Positions 1 through 7,207 are shown, counted from the first letter of the stretch. The stretch: DNA of 11,683 bases from Nitrosopumilaceae archaeon (GCA_013867245.1 JACENB010000004.1:1-11683); one strand, 5' to 3'. The notes: generated by a model not told the origin, from the sequence alone. Translations and numbers: made by a program.

Positions 1-142
1 CATCTACATCAATTGCAACATTGTTCTCAGTACCGCCATTTCCAGGAGCAGTGTAAACGGTTTCAACATGATTACTTTGAGATAATTTCCAAGATAATGC
101 ATGCTCTCGTCCACCAGAACCGACTACAAGAATATTTACCAA
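1..142 (-). CDS. purD: Phosphoribosylamine-glycine ligase (GARS), N-terminal part
   Basis: This is the first 47 codons of PurD, which joins glycine to 5-phosphoribosylamine using ATP in the second step of purine synthesis in the cytosol. The reverse strand gives an N-terminus with the family signature [15 protein letters not shown], then [11 protein letters not shown], the usual opening of the PurD N-terminal Rossmann-like domain. The rest, including the ATP-grasp domain, lies to the left of the window. The start is TTG at 142: the same frame has a TGA only a few codons upstream and no ATG or GTG lies between, so TTG is the only ordinary start before the GGREHA motif. The gene diverges from ileS, and a TATA-like element sits about 27 nt upstream of the TTG, consistent with a leaderless mRNA. 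I am very sure of the family and fairly sure of the start. Confidence 0.92.
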   Translation of the reverse strand, partial: MVNILVVGSGGREHALSWKLSQSNHVETVYTAPGNGGTENNVAIDVD

Positions 143-164
143 TAAAAAATGTCATTAGCCCAAC

Positions 165-173
165 AATATAATC
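165..173 (-). promoter_or_regulatory. TATA box of purD
   Basis: On the minus strand this reads GGATTATAT, an archaeal TATA-like element centred about 27 nt before the TTG start at 142. That spacing puts transcription start at or next to the start codon. It lies back to back with the ileS promoter in an 86-nt divergent spacer. Called from position and composition only. Confidence 0.5.
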
Positions 174-197
174 CAATTCTCAGAAAATCTGTTTATC

Positions 198-205
198 TTT
201 ATAAT
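198..205 (+). promoter_or_regulatory. TATA box of ileS
   Basis: TTTATAAT is centred about 28 nt before the ATG at 229. No Shine-Dalgarno lies between, so a leaderless transcript is expected. It is the plus-strand half of the divergent purD/ileS promoter region. Confidence 0.6.
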
Positions 206-228
206 GCCACAAACATATCAAAATCCAG

Positions 229-3200
229 ATGGAATTAAATTCAAAATTTGATGCAAAAGAAATAGAGTCTAAAATTAAAGAATATACTAAATCAATAGAC
301 ATTGAAAAACTAATTTTTGCATCTGATAAACCTGAAAAAATAAGATTCATTGAAGGCCCTCCAACAATGAACGGAATTCCACATGCAGGCCATCTCAGAG
401 GTAGAGTAATCAAGGATTTATGGTATAGATTTAACACATTACAAGGCAAAAAGATTGAGTTTAATGGTGGGTGGGATACCCAAGGACTTCCAGTTGAATT
501 ACAAGTTGAAAAAGAGTTAGGAGTTTCAGGTGGAAAGACCGAAGCAATCAAAGAATTTGGTGTAGAAAGAATAGTTTCAGAATGTAAAAAAGTTGTAGAA
601 AAATTCAACAAGACTTGGGTGGAAGTTGATAATGCACTTGGAATGTCATTTAATCATGAAAAAGCATATTGGACATTCAAAGATCAATTCATAGAAAGAG
701 AATGGCAAGTTCTTAAAAAAGCATATGAAAATAAAATTTTAGAAGAAGATTTTACGGTAATTGCATATTGTCCTAGTTGTCAGACATCACTTAGTCATGC
801 AGAAGTAAATCAAGGATATGAGGAAGTCAAGGATCCATCACTATACTACAAAGTGAAGTTAGTAGATGAAGATGCATTCTTGATTGTATGGACTACAATG
901 CCATTTACACTTGTTACAGATGCAATGGTAGGATTGAATCCAGATGAAGATTATGCATATGTAAAAGTAGAAAATGAAACATGGATTGTAGGAAAAACAA
1001 GATTAGAAGAATTCATGTCAGAGGCAAAAATTGAGAAACATGAAATTCAAAAAACTATCAAAGGTTCAGAATTTGAGGGAAAAAAATACATCCATCCATT
1101 ATTAGATTTAATTCCAGAATTAAATGAATATTCAAAATTAGATAATTATCATGTTGCAGTTTCAGAATCATTTGTTGATGCAAGTACAGGTAGTGGATTG
1201 GTACATCTATCACCAGCAAATGGTGAAGAAGATATCAAAATTGCAAATAAAAGAAAAGTGAAAATTTTTAGTCCAATAAACGATGAAGTGAAATTTACAA
1301 ATCAGGCAGGAAAATATGAAGGAATGTTTGTTAGGGATGCAGATAGACCCATTGTTGAAGATCTGAAAGAACATAATGCATTAGTGAAAATTGGAAAAAT
1401 TAAACACAAGTACCCACTTTGTTGGAGATCACATCATCCAATTGTTTGGCTTGCAAGAAGAGGATGGTTTTACAAATTAGATAGATTAGAAAACAAAGCA
1501 ATAGATGCTGCAGAAAGTGTAGAATATTTTTTTGAACAGCCAAAAAATAGATTTTTAGGAATTATTAAAGAGAGACATCCGTGGTGCATTTCACGAGAAA
1601 GAATATGGGGTTGTCCATTACCTGTATGGAGTTGTGAAGATTGTGGTGAAAAAAATTGGTTGTTTACAAGAAAAGAAATTGTAGAATCAGCAGACAAATT
1701 ACCAGATGGACCAAACTTTGAATTACATAGGCCATGGATTGACAACATCACAATCAAATGTAAAAAATGTAATAGTGTAAAAACAAAAAGAGAAGAATAT
1801 GTTTTAGATACATGGCATAACAGTGGCTCTGCGCCATTTTCATCATTAACAAATGAAGAATATGAGAAAGAAATTCCAGCACCATTTTTTACAGAAGGAA
1901 TAGATCAAACAAGAGGTTGGGCATACACATTACTAATTGAAAATGTCATTCTAAACAATAGTGCAACCCCACCATACAAGTCATTTTTGTTTCAAGGACA
2001 TGTACTAGATGAGAAAGGAGGAAAAATGAGTAAAAGTAAAGGAAATGTTTTGGAAGGGGCAGAACTATTAGAAAAATATCCAGTAGATTTGATACGATTT
2101 TATTTCATGTGGAAAGCAAGTCCAATTGAGCCACTTAGTTTCAGTACAGATGAATTAATGTCTAGACCATATCAGGTAATTAATACATTATTCAATCTTC
2201 ACCTTTACTTTAAGCAAAATAGTCAATATGATAATTTTGACACTACAAATACAATTGAATGGGCCAAAAACAATGACTCACTAACATCACCAGATATTTG
2301 GTTACTGTCAAAACTTCAGAAATTAATTCAAAAAATTACAGAAAAAAATGAAACGTGTAAATTCCATGAAGGAGCAAAAGCAATAGATGATTTCATTATC
2401 AATAATCTAAGTCAAATTTACATTCCAATAACCAGAGGAGAATTGTGGGATGAATCAGAAGAAAAAAAGAATAGACGTCTTGCAATTTATGCAGTACTTA
2501 GCGAAGTTCTCAAGACACTAGATATTTTGATTCATCCATTTTGTCCATTTACGAGTGAACATCTTTACCAAACTGTTTTTGAAGGAAAACAAAGTATCCT
2601 ACTTGACAAATGGCCACAATACAAAGAATCATTGGTAAATGAAGATATTGAAGAATCATTTGACATTATGAAAGACACAGTATCAATTTCAGCAGCAGCA
2701 AGAATGAAAGGAAAATTAAAAAGAAGATGGCCGTTAAATGAAGCACAAATCTGTGTTAAGAAAAATCAAAAAGTAAAACTAGAATCATTATCGAATTTAT
2801 TAAAATCACAACTTAATGTTGAAAAATTCAGTATTGTTGAAACAGAAAAAGAAAGTGGTTTAGAACAGTTATCAGAATTAAAAAAATTAGGTTTACCAGT
2901 TAAATCAACATTAGAATTAGAAAGAAAGAAAATTGGACCAAAAGCAAAACAGCATATGGGAAAATTAGTAAGTACATTTTCAGAAACAAACCCTGATGAA
3001 ATTATTTCATCCATACAAAAAGATGGAAAATATGATTTTAAAATTGATGATGAAATCATTTCACTAGATAAAGAGGACTTCATAGTAGATTTTGATTCAA
3101 AAGATGATTTTGCTGTATCAAAAAGAGATGGATTCGTAGTATTCATTTCAACTTCAAGAAACAAGGAAATGATGGCAAAAGGATTGGTGAAAGATATCGC

Positions 3201-3426
3201 AAGAAGATTACAAACTCTTCGAAAAGAAAGAGGGTACAACCCAACAGATGTTTTAGAAGTGGCATCAATTTTAGAATTAGATGAAGAATCATTAGAAATG
3301 ATTAAAGAAAAAAATGAAGAATTGGCATTTCTAGTACGAGTAAAAAAAGTGAATTTTGAAAAATCATGTGAAGAATACAAGGACGATGATATTGATGGCC
3401 AAAAAATCAAAATATCTGTAGAATAG
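229..3426 (+). CDS. ileS: Isoleucine-tRNA ligase, long archaeal/eukaryal type
   Basis: A class I aminoacyl-tRNA synthetase of 1065 residues that charges tRNA-Ile with isoleucine in the cytosol. The N-terminal catalytic fold carries the HIGH motif as HAGH (52-55), and the second signature KMSKS is at 599-603. The CP1 editing domain inserted between them begins with a CPSC zinc-type pair (C181, C184) and contains the threonine-rich WTTMPFT stretch (from W221) and the editing-site acidic residue in GEED (D335). A second Cys cluster, C469/C472 and C511/C514, brackets a small knuckle after the IleRS hallmark WCISRERIWGCPLPVW (from W452). The TRGW motif precedes KMSKS, then come the helical anticodon-binding domain and a long C-terminal region of about 250 residues, typical of the archaeal/eukaryal form. 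The gene is intact and starts at an ATG with a leaderless-spaced TATA box. IleRS rather than ValRS or LeuRS is indicated by the WCISRERIWGCPLPVW block and the C-terminal length. Confidence 0.97.
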   Translation: MELNSKFDAKEIESKIKEYTKSIDIEKLIFASDKPEKIRFIEGPPTMNGIPHAGHLRGRVIKDLWYRFNTLQGKKIEFNGGWDTQGLPVELQVEKELGVSGGKTEAIKEFGVERIVSECKKVVEKFNKTWVEVDNALGMSFNHEKAYWTFKDQFIEREWQVLKKAYENKILEEDFTVIAYCPSCQTSLSHAEVNQGYEEVKDPSLYYKVKLVDEDAFLIVWTTMPFTLVTDAMVGLNPDEDYAYVKVENETWIVGKTRLEEFMSEAKIEKHEIQKTIKGSEFEGKKYIHPLLDLIPELNEYSKLDNYHVAVSESFVDASTGSGLVHLSPANGEEDIKIANKRKVKIFSPINDEVKFTNQAGKYEGMFVRDADRPIVEDLKEHNALVKIGKIKHKYPLCWRSHHPIVWLARRGWFYKLDRLENKAIDAAESVEYFFEQPKNRFLGIIKERHPWCISRERIWGCPLPVWSCEDCGEKNWLFTRKEIVESADKLPDGPNFELHRPWIDNITIKCKKCNSVKTKREEYVLDTWHNSGSAPFSSLTNEEYEKEIPAPFFTEGIDQTRGWAYTLLIENVILNNSATPPYKSFLFQGHVLDEKGGKMSKSKGNVLEGAELLEKYPVDLIRFYFMWKASPIEPLSFSTDELMSRPYQVINTLFNLHLYFKQNSQYDNFDTTNTIEWAKNNDSLTSPDIWLLSKLQKLIQKITEKNETCKFHEGAKAIDDFIINNLSQIYIPITRGELWDESEEKKNRRLAIYAVLSEVLKTLDILIHPFCPFTSEHLYQTVFEGKQSILLDKWPQYKESLVNEDIEESFDIMKDTVSISAAARMKGKLKRRWPLNEAQICVKKNQKVKLESLSNLLKSQLNVEKFSIVETEKESGLEQLSELKKLGLPVKSTLELERKKIGPKAKQHMGKLVSTFSETNPDEIISSIQKDGKYDFKIDDEIISLDKEDFIVDFDSKDDFAVSKRDGFVVFISTSRNKEMMAKGLVKDIARRLQTLRKERGYNPTDVLEVASILELDEESLEMIKEKNEELAFLVRVKKVNFEKSCEEYKDDDIDGQKIKISVE

Positions 3427-3471
3427 GATTTAATGTAATATTTTTATGTGAATTACTTATTATCAAAAGGA

Positions 3472-4056
3472 ATGTCTGATTCAAACCCACATGTTGTTGG
3501 AATTAACGTTTTAAAACAAAACGGCTTAGATGTTGATGAATTAGTAAAGGAGTTAATCACAAATGCTGCAGTAGAATTTACAGCATACTATTACTTTACT
3601 AATCTCAGAGCACATTGTACAGGCATGGAAGGAGAAGGACTCAAAGGAATAATCGAGGATGCAAGACTAGAAGACCTCAGTCACTTTGAATCATGTCTAG
3701 AAAGAATCTATCAATTAGGAGGAATACTTCCAAACGATGCAACAGAATTTATCAAAATTTCAGGTTGTGAATTCTTACAACTTCCACCAAATCCAACAGA
3801 TCATAAAGCAATTCTAGAAAAATGTCTAAAAGCAGAACAAGGTGCAATTGTTAATTGGAATAAAATTTGTCAAATGACATTTGGAAAAGATCCGGTAACA
3901 TACGACATAGCAAAAGACATTCTTGCTGAAGAAATTGAACATGAGTCATGGTTCTTAGAGTTAATCTATGGAAGACCATCAGGGCACATGAGAAGAAAGT
4001 ATTCGGGGGAAAGACCTCACACAGGAAAACATTCTAGAGCATTAGATATGGCATAA
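3472..4056 (+). CDS. Ferritin-like diiron protein of the Dps / Dps-like (DPSL) type
   Basis: A 194-residue four-helix ferritin-like protein, probably an iron-storing or peroxide-consuming Dps-like cage. Diiron ligands can be read in order: E35 in helix 1, E67/D68 with H71 in helix 2, E122 in helix 3 and the ExxH pair E154/H157 in helix 4. There are five cysteines (C49, C75, C99, C118, C133), which would suit the DPSL 'thioferritin' branch that has a Cys pair near the metal site, but I cannot tell which two would pair. The C-terminal 25 residues are basic (RRK, KHSR), like the DNA-binding tails of some Dps proteins. I chose ATG 3472 (MSDSNPHVVG) because a T-rich TATA-like stretch lies about 27 nt upstream. 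A GTG at 3448 would add eight residues (MNYLLSKG) and cannot be excluded. Dps versus rubrerythrin-like function is not settled by sequence. Confidence 0.85.
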   Translation: MSDSNPHVVGINVLKQNGLDVDELVKELITNAAVEFTAYYYFTNLRAHCTGMEGEGLKGIIEDARLEDLSHFESCLERIYQLGGILPNDATEFIKISGCEFLQLPPNPTDHKAILEKCLKAEQGAIVNWNKICQMTFGKDPVTYDIAKDILAEEIEHESWFLELIYGRPSGHMRRKYSGERPHTGKHSRALDMA

Positions 4057-4065
4057 ATGCCAAAT

Positions 4066-4080
4066 CATTTTCTTTCTTTA
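4066..4080 (+). terminator. T-rich terminator after the Dps-like gene
   Basis: A pyrimidine tract, CATTTTCTTTCTTTA, begins 10 nt after the stop codon at 4056. Archaeal RNA polymerase ends transcription at T-rich stretches without needing a hairpin, and none is seen here. The rest of the 4057-4165 gap is AT-rich and holds the promoter of the next gene and nothing else I can name. Confidence 0.35.
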
Positions 4081-4137
4081 TTAAAAATTTGTGATTTAAT
4101 TAAAGACAAAGAGTTAACATGATTTGTTTTATCACGG

Positions 4138-4144
4138 TTAAATA
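4138..4144 (+). promoter_or_regulatory. TATA-like element of the gene at 4166
   Basis: TTAAATA is centred about 25 nt before the ATG at 4166. It fits a leaderless start at 4166 better than one at the upstream in-frame ATG 4157, which would leave only about 16 nt. Confidence 0.4.
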
Positions 4145-4165
4145 GAAAAATCACCCATGATAATC

Positions 4166-4495
4166 ATGGTAAAGCAGATTAGTCTTGATGCTTGGCAAAT
4201 TCAACAGTTAGTAGATCTATTAAAAAAAGGATCAGATATTGTTGCAAAAACAAACAAACCAATTATTTTGTACAGGCAGACACTGGATGAAGAAGATGAA
4301 TCATATGAAGAAATTGTCTGCAGTTTAACCAAAGGATATGTAATTGAACAAATGGTCACATCAGGAGGAATCCTTGTTCCAAGTTTTCATCAACAATTTG
4401 TTTTCAGAATTGAAGAATATCCACAAGAATTGTTAAGAAAAAGTAAAGATCGCTTTTTAGAAATGATTGATTTTCTTCAAGAGCAATTAAAATAG
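4166..4495 (+). CDS. Small protein of unknown function
   Basis: I do not recognise a named family. The protein has 109 residues from ATG 4166 (MVKQISLDAW), or 112 if the ATG at 4157 is used; I prefer 4166 because of TATA spacing. It is soluble, with no signal peptide or membrane segment. The N-terminal third looks helical (AWQIQQLVDLLKKG), the middle looks like beta strands (PIILYRQ, IVCSLTKGYVIEQMV), and the C-terminal third is a charged helix (ELLRKSKDRFLEMIDFLQEQ). There is one cysteine and no metal-binding cluster. It is a single-gene unit between the Dps-like gene and sucCD, with its own promoter and no co-directional overlap, so context gives no role. Codon use and composition match the neighbours. 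A conserved archaeal protein is likely, but this is inference. Confidence 0.7.
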   Translation: MVKQISLDAWQIQQLVDLLKKGSDIVAKTNKPIILYRQTLDEEDESYEEIVCSLTKGYVIEQMVTSGGILVPSFHQQFVFRIEEYPQELLRKSKDRFLEMIDFLQEQLK

Positions 4496-4502
4496 CCTCA
4501 TA

Positions 4503-4512
4503 AGTATATAAA
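4503..4512 (+). promoter_or_regulatory. TATA box of the sucCD unit
   Basis: AGTATATAAA is a strong archaeal TATA box centred about 29 nt before the sucC ATG at 4537, with no Shine-Dalgarno between. It starts just 7 nt after the stop of the upstream gene at 4495, so sucCD has its own promoter. Confidence 0.65.
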
Positions 4513-4536
4513 GACCGTAAAATCCATCACTCTTGC

Positions 4537-5643
4537 ATGCAACTATTAGAATTTCAAGCAAAAGAGCTTTTCAGAGAATATGGAATTAGTCTATTAGATA
4601 GCATATCCTCAACTAATATTGAAGAAGGAAGAAAACATGCAAAAGAATTAGGATACCCATTTGTAATTAAAATTCAAGTTCCTGTTGGGGGTAGAGGTAA
4701 AGCAGGAGGTATCCAAAAATGTCAAAATGACGATGAATTCGACATAAAATATCCACAAGTTATGGATTTAGAAATTAAAGGTGAAAAAGCAAGAGCAATT
4801 TTATTAGAAAAAATGGCAGATATTAAAAAAGAATTATACTTATCCATATTTCTAAATCGTTCAAAAAGATGCTATACAATCATTGCATCTGCAGAAGGAG
4901 GAGTGGAAATTGAATCAGTTAAAAATCAAATCATCAAAGAAATAGGATTAGGAGATGTATCAGATGAAATTGCAAATGAAGTTGCAAAAGAAATGGGATT
5001 AGAAGGGATCACAGCAAAAGGAGTTGCAGATACACTAAAAAAATTATCAAAATTAACAATCGAAAAAGAAGCTGAGTTGGTAGAAATCAACCCACTTGCA
5101 ATTATGCAAGATGACACAGTGATGGCATTAGATGGAAAATTTGTAACTGATGACAATGCAAATTTCAGACATGATGAATTACTAAAGTATCAAGAAAAAT
5201 CAGAAATAGAAAAACAAGCAGAAAAAAGTGGATTTTCATTAGTTGAATTAGATGGAGACATTGCAGTAGTAGGAAATGGTGCAGGACTTGTAATGTCAAC
5301 ATTAGATATGTTATCAGATAACGGAGGAAAACCAGCATGTTTCTTAGATGTTGGTGGCGGTGCAACTACAGAGTCAGTATATGAAGCATTAACTTTGATC
5401 AGTAAATTAGATAGAGTAAAAGGAATTTTAGTTAATCTCTATGGTGGAATTGTAAAAACAACAGTTGTTGCAGAAGCATTTCTTAAAGCATACGAAAATA
5501 ATCTAATCGACATACCAGTATTTTCAAGACTAAAAGGTACTGAATCAGAAAAAGCAAAAGAAATGCTACAAGGTTCTAGAACCAATATGTTTGATTCAAT
5601 TGAAGAAGCAATTAATGCAGCAGTAATGGGGGTAAAAAAATGA
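4537..5643 (+). CDS. sucC: Succinyl-CoA ligase (ADP- or GDP-forming), beta subunit
   Basis: The nucleotide-binding beta subunit of succinyl-CoA synthetase, which interconverts succinate, CoA and NTP with succinyl-CoA, NDP and phosphate; it works as a complex with SucD. Its 368 residues are close to the usual 385-390. The ATP-grasp half shows K45 and the GGRGKAGG loop (51-58), then EINPL with the Mg-binding N185 and the matching D199 in ALDGKFVTDDNANFRH. The C-terminal CoA-ligase half shows GNGAGL (246-251), DVGGGA (271-276) and NLYGGI (300-305), which is where the sites meet at the subunit interface. The start ATG is set by the TATA box 29 nt upstream. In autotrophic Nitrososphaerota this enzyme links succinyl-CoA of the 3-hydroxypropionate/4-hydroxybutyrate cycle with TCA-type reactions. 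Which nucleotide is used is not visible. A related acyl-CoA substrate is possible but less likely. Confidence 0.93.
   Translation: MQLLEFQAKELFREYGISLLDSISSTNIEEGRKHAKELGYPFVIKIQVPVGGRGKAGGIQKCQNDDEFDIKYPQVMDLEIKGEKARAILLEKMADIKKELYLSIFLNRSKRCYTIIASAEGGVEIESVKNQIIKEIGLGDVSDEIANEVAKEMGLEGITAKGVADTLKKLSKLTIEKEAELVEINPLAIMQDDTVMALDGKFVTDDNANFRHDELLKYQEKSEIEKQAEKSGFSLVELDGDIAVVGNGAGLVMSTLDMLSDNGGKPACFLDVGGGATTESVYEALTLISKLDRVKGILVNLYGGIVKTTVVAEAFLKAYENNLIDIPVFSRLKGTESEKAKEMLQGSRTNMFDSIEEAINAAVMGVKK
5628..5633 (+). promoter_or_regulatory. Shine-Dalgarno of sucD inside sucC
   Basis: GGGGGT lies within the last codons of sucC, 6 nt before the sucD ATG at 5640. It can pair along its length with the usual archaeal 16S rRNA 3' end (ACCUCC) with one G-U pair. 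It supports this start for sucD and coupled translation of the two subunits. Confidence 0.55.
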
Positions 5644-6551
5644 CAAATATTTTTGAGTTACTTAAAGGAAACCCAGAAGATTCAGATTATGAGAAAAAAG
5701 GAGTAATAGTTCAAGGAATTACAGGCTCATATGGCTCAATCCATGCAAAACAAATGATAGCATATGGCACAAATGTTGTTGCAGGAGTAACTCCAGGTAA
5801 AGGAGGTCAAAAATTTGAAGAAACAGTTCCAATATACAATACAATGCAGGAAGCAGTAGATGAAACAAATGCAAAAATTTCAATCATTTATGTTCCAGCA
5901 AAATTCTTCTTATCAGCTGCAAAAGATGCATTAAATTCCGGAATTAAATTACTAGTTGCAATTCCAGAACACGTACCAATTAGAGACACCATGGAAGCAT
6001 TACAATTAGCAAAAGAAAAAGGGGCAGTAATAATTGGACCAAATACTCCAGGAATAATGATTCCAGAATTAATTAAAATTGGAATTATGCCACCAATGCC
6101 TTTCAAAGCAGGAAAGATTGCGGTATTATCAAAAAGTGGAACTTTACTTTATGAAATTTCAGATGCATTAACTAATGCAGGATTTGGTCAATCAATTACA
6201 ATTGGAATTGGAGGAGATCCAGTTAATGGTACTAGATTAATTGATGCGTTTGAAATGGTCAAAGATATCCCAGATTTGGAAGGATTAGTAATAGTTGGAG
6301 AAATAGGTGGAGATTCAGAAGAAATGTTAGCCCAAAAAATTATTGATTCAGGGTTCAACAAACCATCAGTAGCATATATTGCAGGAAGAGCAGCACCAAA
6401 GGAAAAACGAATGGGACATGCAGGTGCAATTGTAATGGGAACCTATGGATCAGCAGAATCTAAAGTATCTATGTTTAACAAAGCAAATATCCCAGTAGCA
6501 AAAAGACCAGCTGAAGTACCAGTTTTACTTGCAGGGAAAATGGAAAAATAG
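5640..6551 (+). CDS. sucD: Succinyl-CoA ligase, alpha subunit
   Basis: The CoA-binding, phosphohistidine-carrying subunit that pairs with SucC. It has 303 residues, slightly longer than the usual 290 owing to about 15 extra polar residues before the Rossmann fold. The CoA-binding domain is marked by [10 protein letters not shown] (26-35) and TPGKGG (51-56); SKSGTL and [10 protein letters not shown] follow in the ligase domain. The active-site histidine is H260 in the family signature [14 protein letters not shown], so the subunit should be catalytically competent. The ATG overlaps the sucC stop by 4 nt (ATGA) and has a Shine-Dalgarno inside sucC, so the two subunits are made in equal amounts from one mRNA. 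L40e follows 36 nt later and may share the transcript. Nothing is broken or missing. Confidence 0.94.
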   Translation: MTNIFELLKGNPEDSDYEKKGVIVQGITGSYGSIHAKQMIAYGTNVVAGVTPGKGGQKFEETVPIYNTMQEAVDETNAKISIIYVPAKFFLSAAKDALNSGIKLLVAIPEHVPIRDTMEALQLAKEKGAVIIGPNTPGIMIPELIKIGIMPPMPFKAGKIAVLSKSGTLLYEISDALTNAGFGQSITIGIGGDPVNGTRLIDAFEMVKDIPDLEGLVIVGEIGGDSEEMLAQKIIDSGFNKPSVAYIAGRAAPKEKRMGHAGAIVMGTYGSAESKVSMFNKANIPVAKRPAEVPVLLAGKMEK

Positions 6552-6574
6552 ATTAAATTAAAAGGAAGAGATTA

Positions 6575-6580
6575 AGGAGA
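6575..6580 (+). promoter_or_regulatory. Shine-Dalgarno of rpl40e
   Basis: AGGAGA sits 7 nt before the ATG at 6588, a near-ideal site for pairing with the 16S rRNA 3' end. It fixes the start of this small gene and suggests translation from a leadered or sucCD read-through mRNA rather than a leaderless one. Confidence 0.65.
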
Positions 6581-6587
6581 GAATTAA

Positions 6588-6755
6588 ATGCCAATTACAG
6601 ACCCTGAAAAGAAAAGAATTGCACAACAAGCACGATTAGTTATGAGAATCTGCTTCAAATGTGGATGTAGAAATGACGTAGGGGCAACAAGATGCAGAAA
6701 ATGTAGAAATCCATACTTGAGATTAAAGAATAGAAATCTCGGCGTTAAGAAATAG
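6588..6755 (+). CDS. rpl40e: Large-subunit ribosomal protein L40e (eL40)
   Basis: A 55-residue basic zinc-ribbon protein of the large ribosomal subunit, found in archaea and eukaryotes; in eukaryotes the same domain is made fused to ubiquitin. The sequence starts MPITDPEKKRIAQQARL, then two CxxC knuckles (C22/C25 and C36/C39) bind one zinc, with an extra C27 beside the first, and a basic tail (YLRLKNRNLGVKK). Length and spacing match archaeal L40e, which lacks the ubiquitin part. A strong Shine-Dalgarno lies 7 nt upstream. It lies 36 nt behind sucD on the same strand and probably rides on that transcript, although a weak AT-rich element in the gap could be its own promoter. Its stop is 2 nt from the stop of the convergent minus-strand gene. 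Confidence 0.93.
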   Translation: MPITDPEKKRIAQQARLVMRICFKCGCRNDVGATRCRKCRNPYLRLKNRNLGVKK

Positions 6756-6757
6756 GA

Positions 6758-7021
6758 TTAAGATAACATCAATCTTTCTCGATACTCTCGAATTGCAAAT
6801 TTTAAAGAGGATTCATTATTTTTGACAAATGATTTTGCATCATCAGGGTCATCTATTTCTTCAAAGGACAGTTGCAAATCATCTGGCAATTCCTCATTCA
6901 TTTGAAATAAAATTTTAACTGAAGTTGTAAATTGACCTAGATTATTAGCAGAATCCAATGCCAAAGTCATCCTATCAATTAAAGTGTCAAATTCTTTTAA
7001 AGTTATAAAAAATATTTTCAT
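6758..7021 (-). CDS. Small acidic protein of unknown function
   Basis: I do not recognise a family. The 87-residue product starts at ATG 7021 (MKIFFITLKEFDTLIDRM) and is predicted mostly helical and acidic, with a DDPDD-type turn near the middle (IDDPDDAKSF) and a basic last helix (FAIREYRERL). It has no cysteine, signal peptide or membrane segment; the short hydrophobic start IFFITL is too brief for either. It is transcribed toward L40e, with only 2 nt between the two stop codons, so termination signals of each gene must lie inside or beyond the other. An AT-rich element near 7043-7052 on the minus strand could be its TATA box. Evidence that it is real: it fills the gap exactly, has normal codon use for this genome, and no competing frame explains the stretch. 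The role is unknown. Confidence 0.65.
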   Translation of the reverse strand: MKIFFITLKEFDTLIDRMTLALDSANNLGQFTTSVKILFQMNEELPDDLQLSFEEIDDPDDAKSFVKNNESSLKFAIREYRERLMLS

Positions 7022-7099
7022 ATTCGATACAAAAAGGTTAGGTAATTACAAAATATCAACAAAGTAAAGATAGAAAACCAACTATTTCATAAATAATTT

Positions 7100-7193
7100 G
7101 GACTGGTCGTCTAGTTTGGTTTGGATGACGCACTCACACTGCGTAAGGAAGAAATTCCCGCAAGGGTCGTGGGTTCAAATCCCATCCGGTCCA
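7100..7193 (+). tRNA. tRNA-Val(CAC) with a 19-nt intron in the variable region
   Basis: A full cloverleaf can be read. The acceptor stem pairs 7100-7106 (GGACTGG) with 7186-7192 (CCGGTCC, one G-U), with discriminator A at 7193. The D arm is GTCT/GGAT with G18G19 at 7118-7119. The anticodon stem ACGCA/TGCGT (7128-7132 with 7140-7144) closes a 7-nt loop with anticodon CAC at 7135-7137, reading valine codon GUG. The T arm is GTGGG/CCCAT around TTCAAAT (7174-7180). CCA is not encoded. The genomic variable region is 24 nt; taking out 7146-7164 leaves AGGTC, a standard 5-nt class I loop with C48 able to pair with G15. The mature tRNA is 75 nt. One oddity is U rather than A at position 21. A promoter is not obvious upstream. 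Confidence 0.93.
7146..7164 (+). other. Non-canonical tRNA intron (between positions 44 and 45)
   Basis: A bulge-helix-bulge is readable. The central helix is 7140-7143 (TGCG) with 7159-7162 (CGCA), 4 bp. The first 3-nt bulge is 7144-7146 (TAA), and the inner helix is GGAA/TTCC (7147-7150 with 7155-7158) with a GAAA loop. The second 3-nt bulge is 7163-7165 (AGG). The outer helix is short: C7139-G7166 and A7138-T7167, then a mismatch. Cutting after the second base of each bulge, as archaeal splicing endonuclease does, removes exactly 7146-7164 and leaves variable loop AGGTC. The splice site lies outside the usual 37/38 position. Confidence 0.88.
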
Positions 7194-7207
7194 TTAATTA
7201 AAATTAA

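Noticed and set aside
2766..3410. A 214-codon open frame antisense to the 3' part of ileS, with shorter ones at 180-611 and 1470-1757
   Set aside because: They lie wholly or mainly opposite a well-supported synthetase gene. Their translations are Ser/Phe/Ile-rich in the way expected from reverse reading of AAA/GAA-rich codons, and no family motif appears.
3448..3471. GTG start at 3448 for the Dps-like gene
   Set aside because: Possible, but the added eight residues look like intergenic sequence and no TATA-like element lies 25-30 nt upstream. ATG 3472 fits better.
7145..7168. Reading the 24-nt variable region as a class II long variable arm (Leu/Ser-type tRNA)
   Set aside because: The anticodon is CAC (Val), which is class I. 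The region resolves exactly into a bulge-helix-bulge intron that leaves a standard 5-nt loop.
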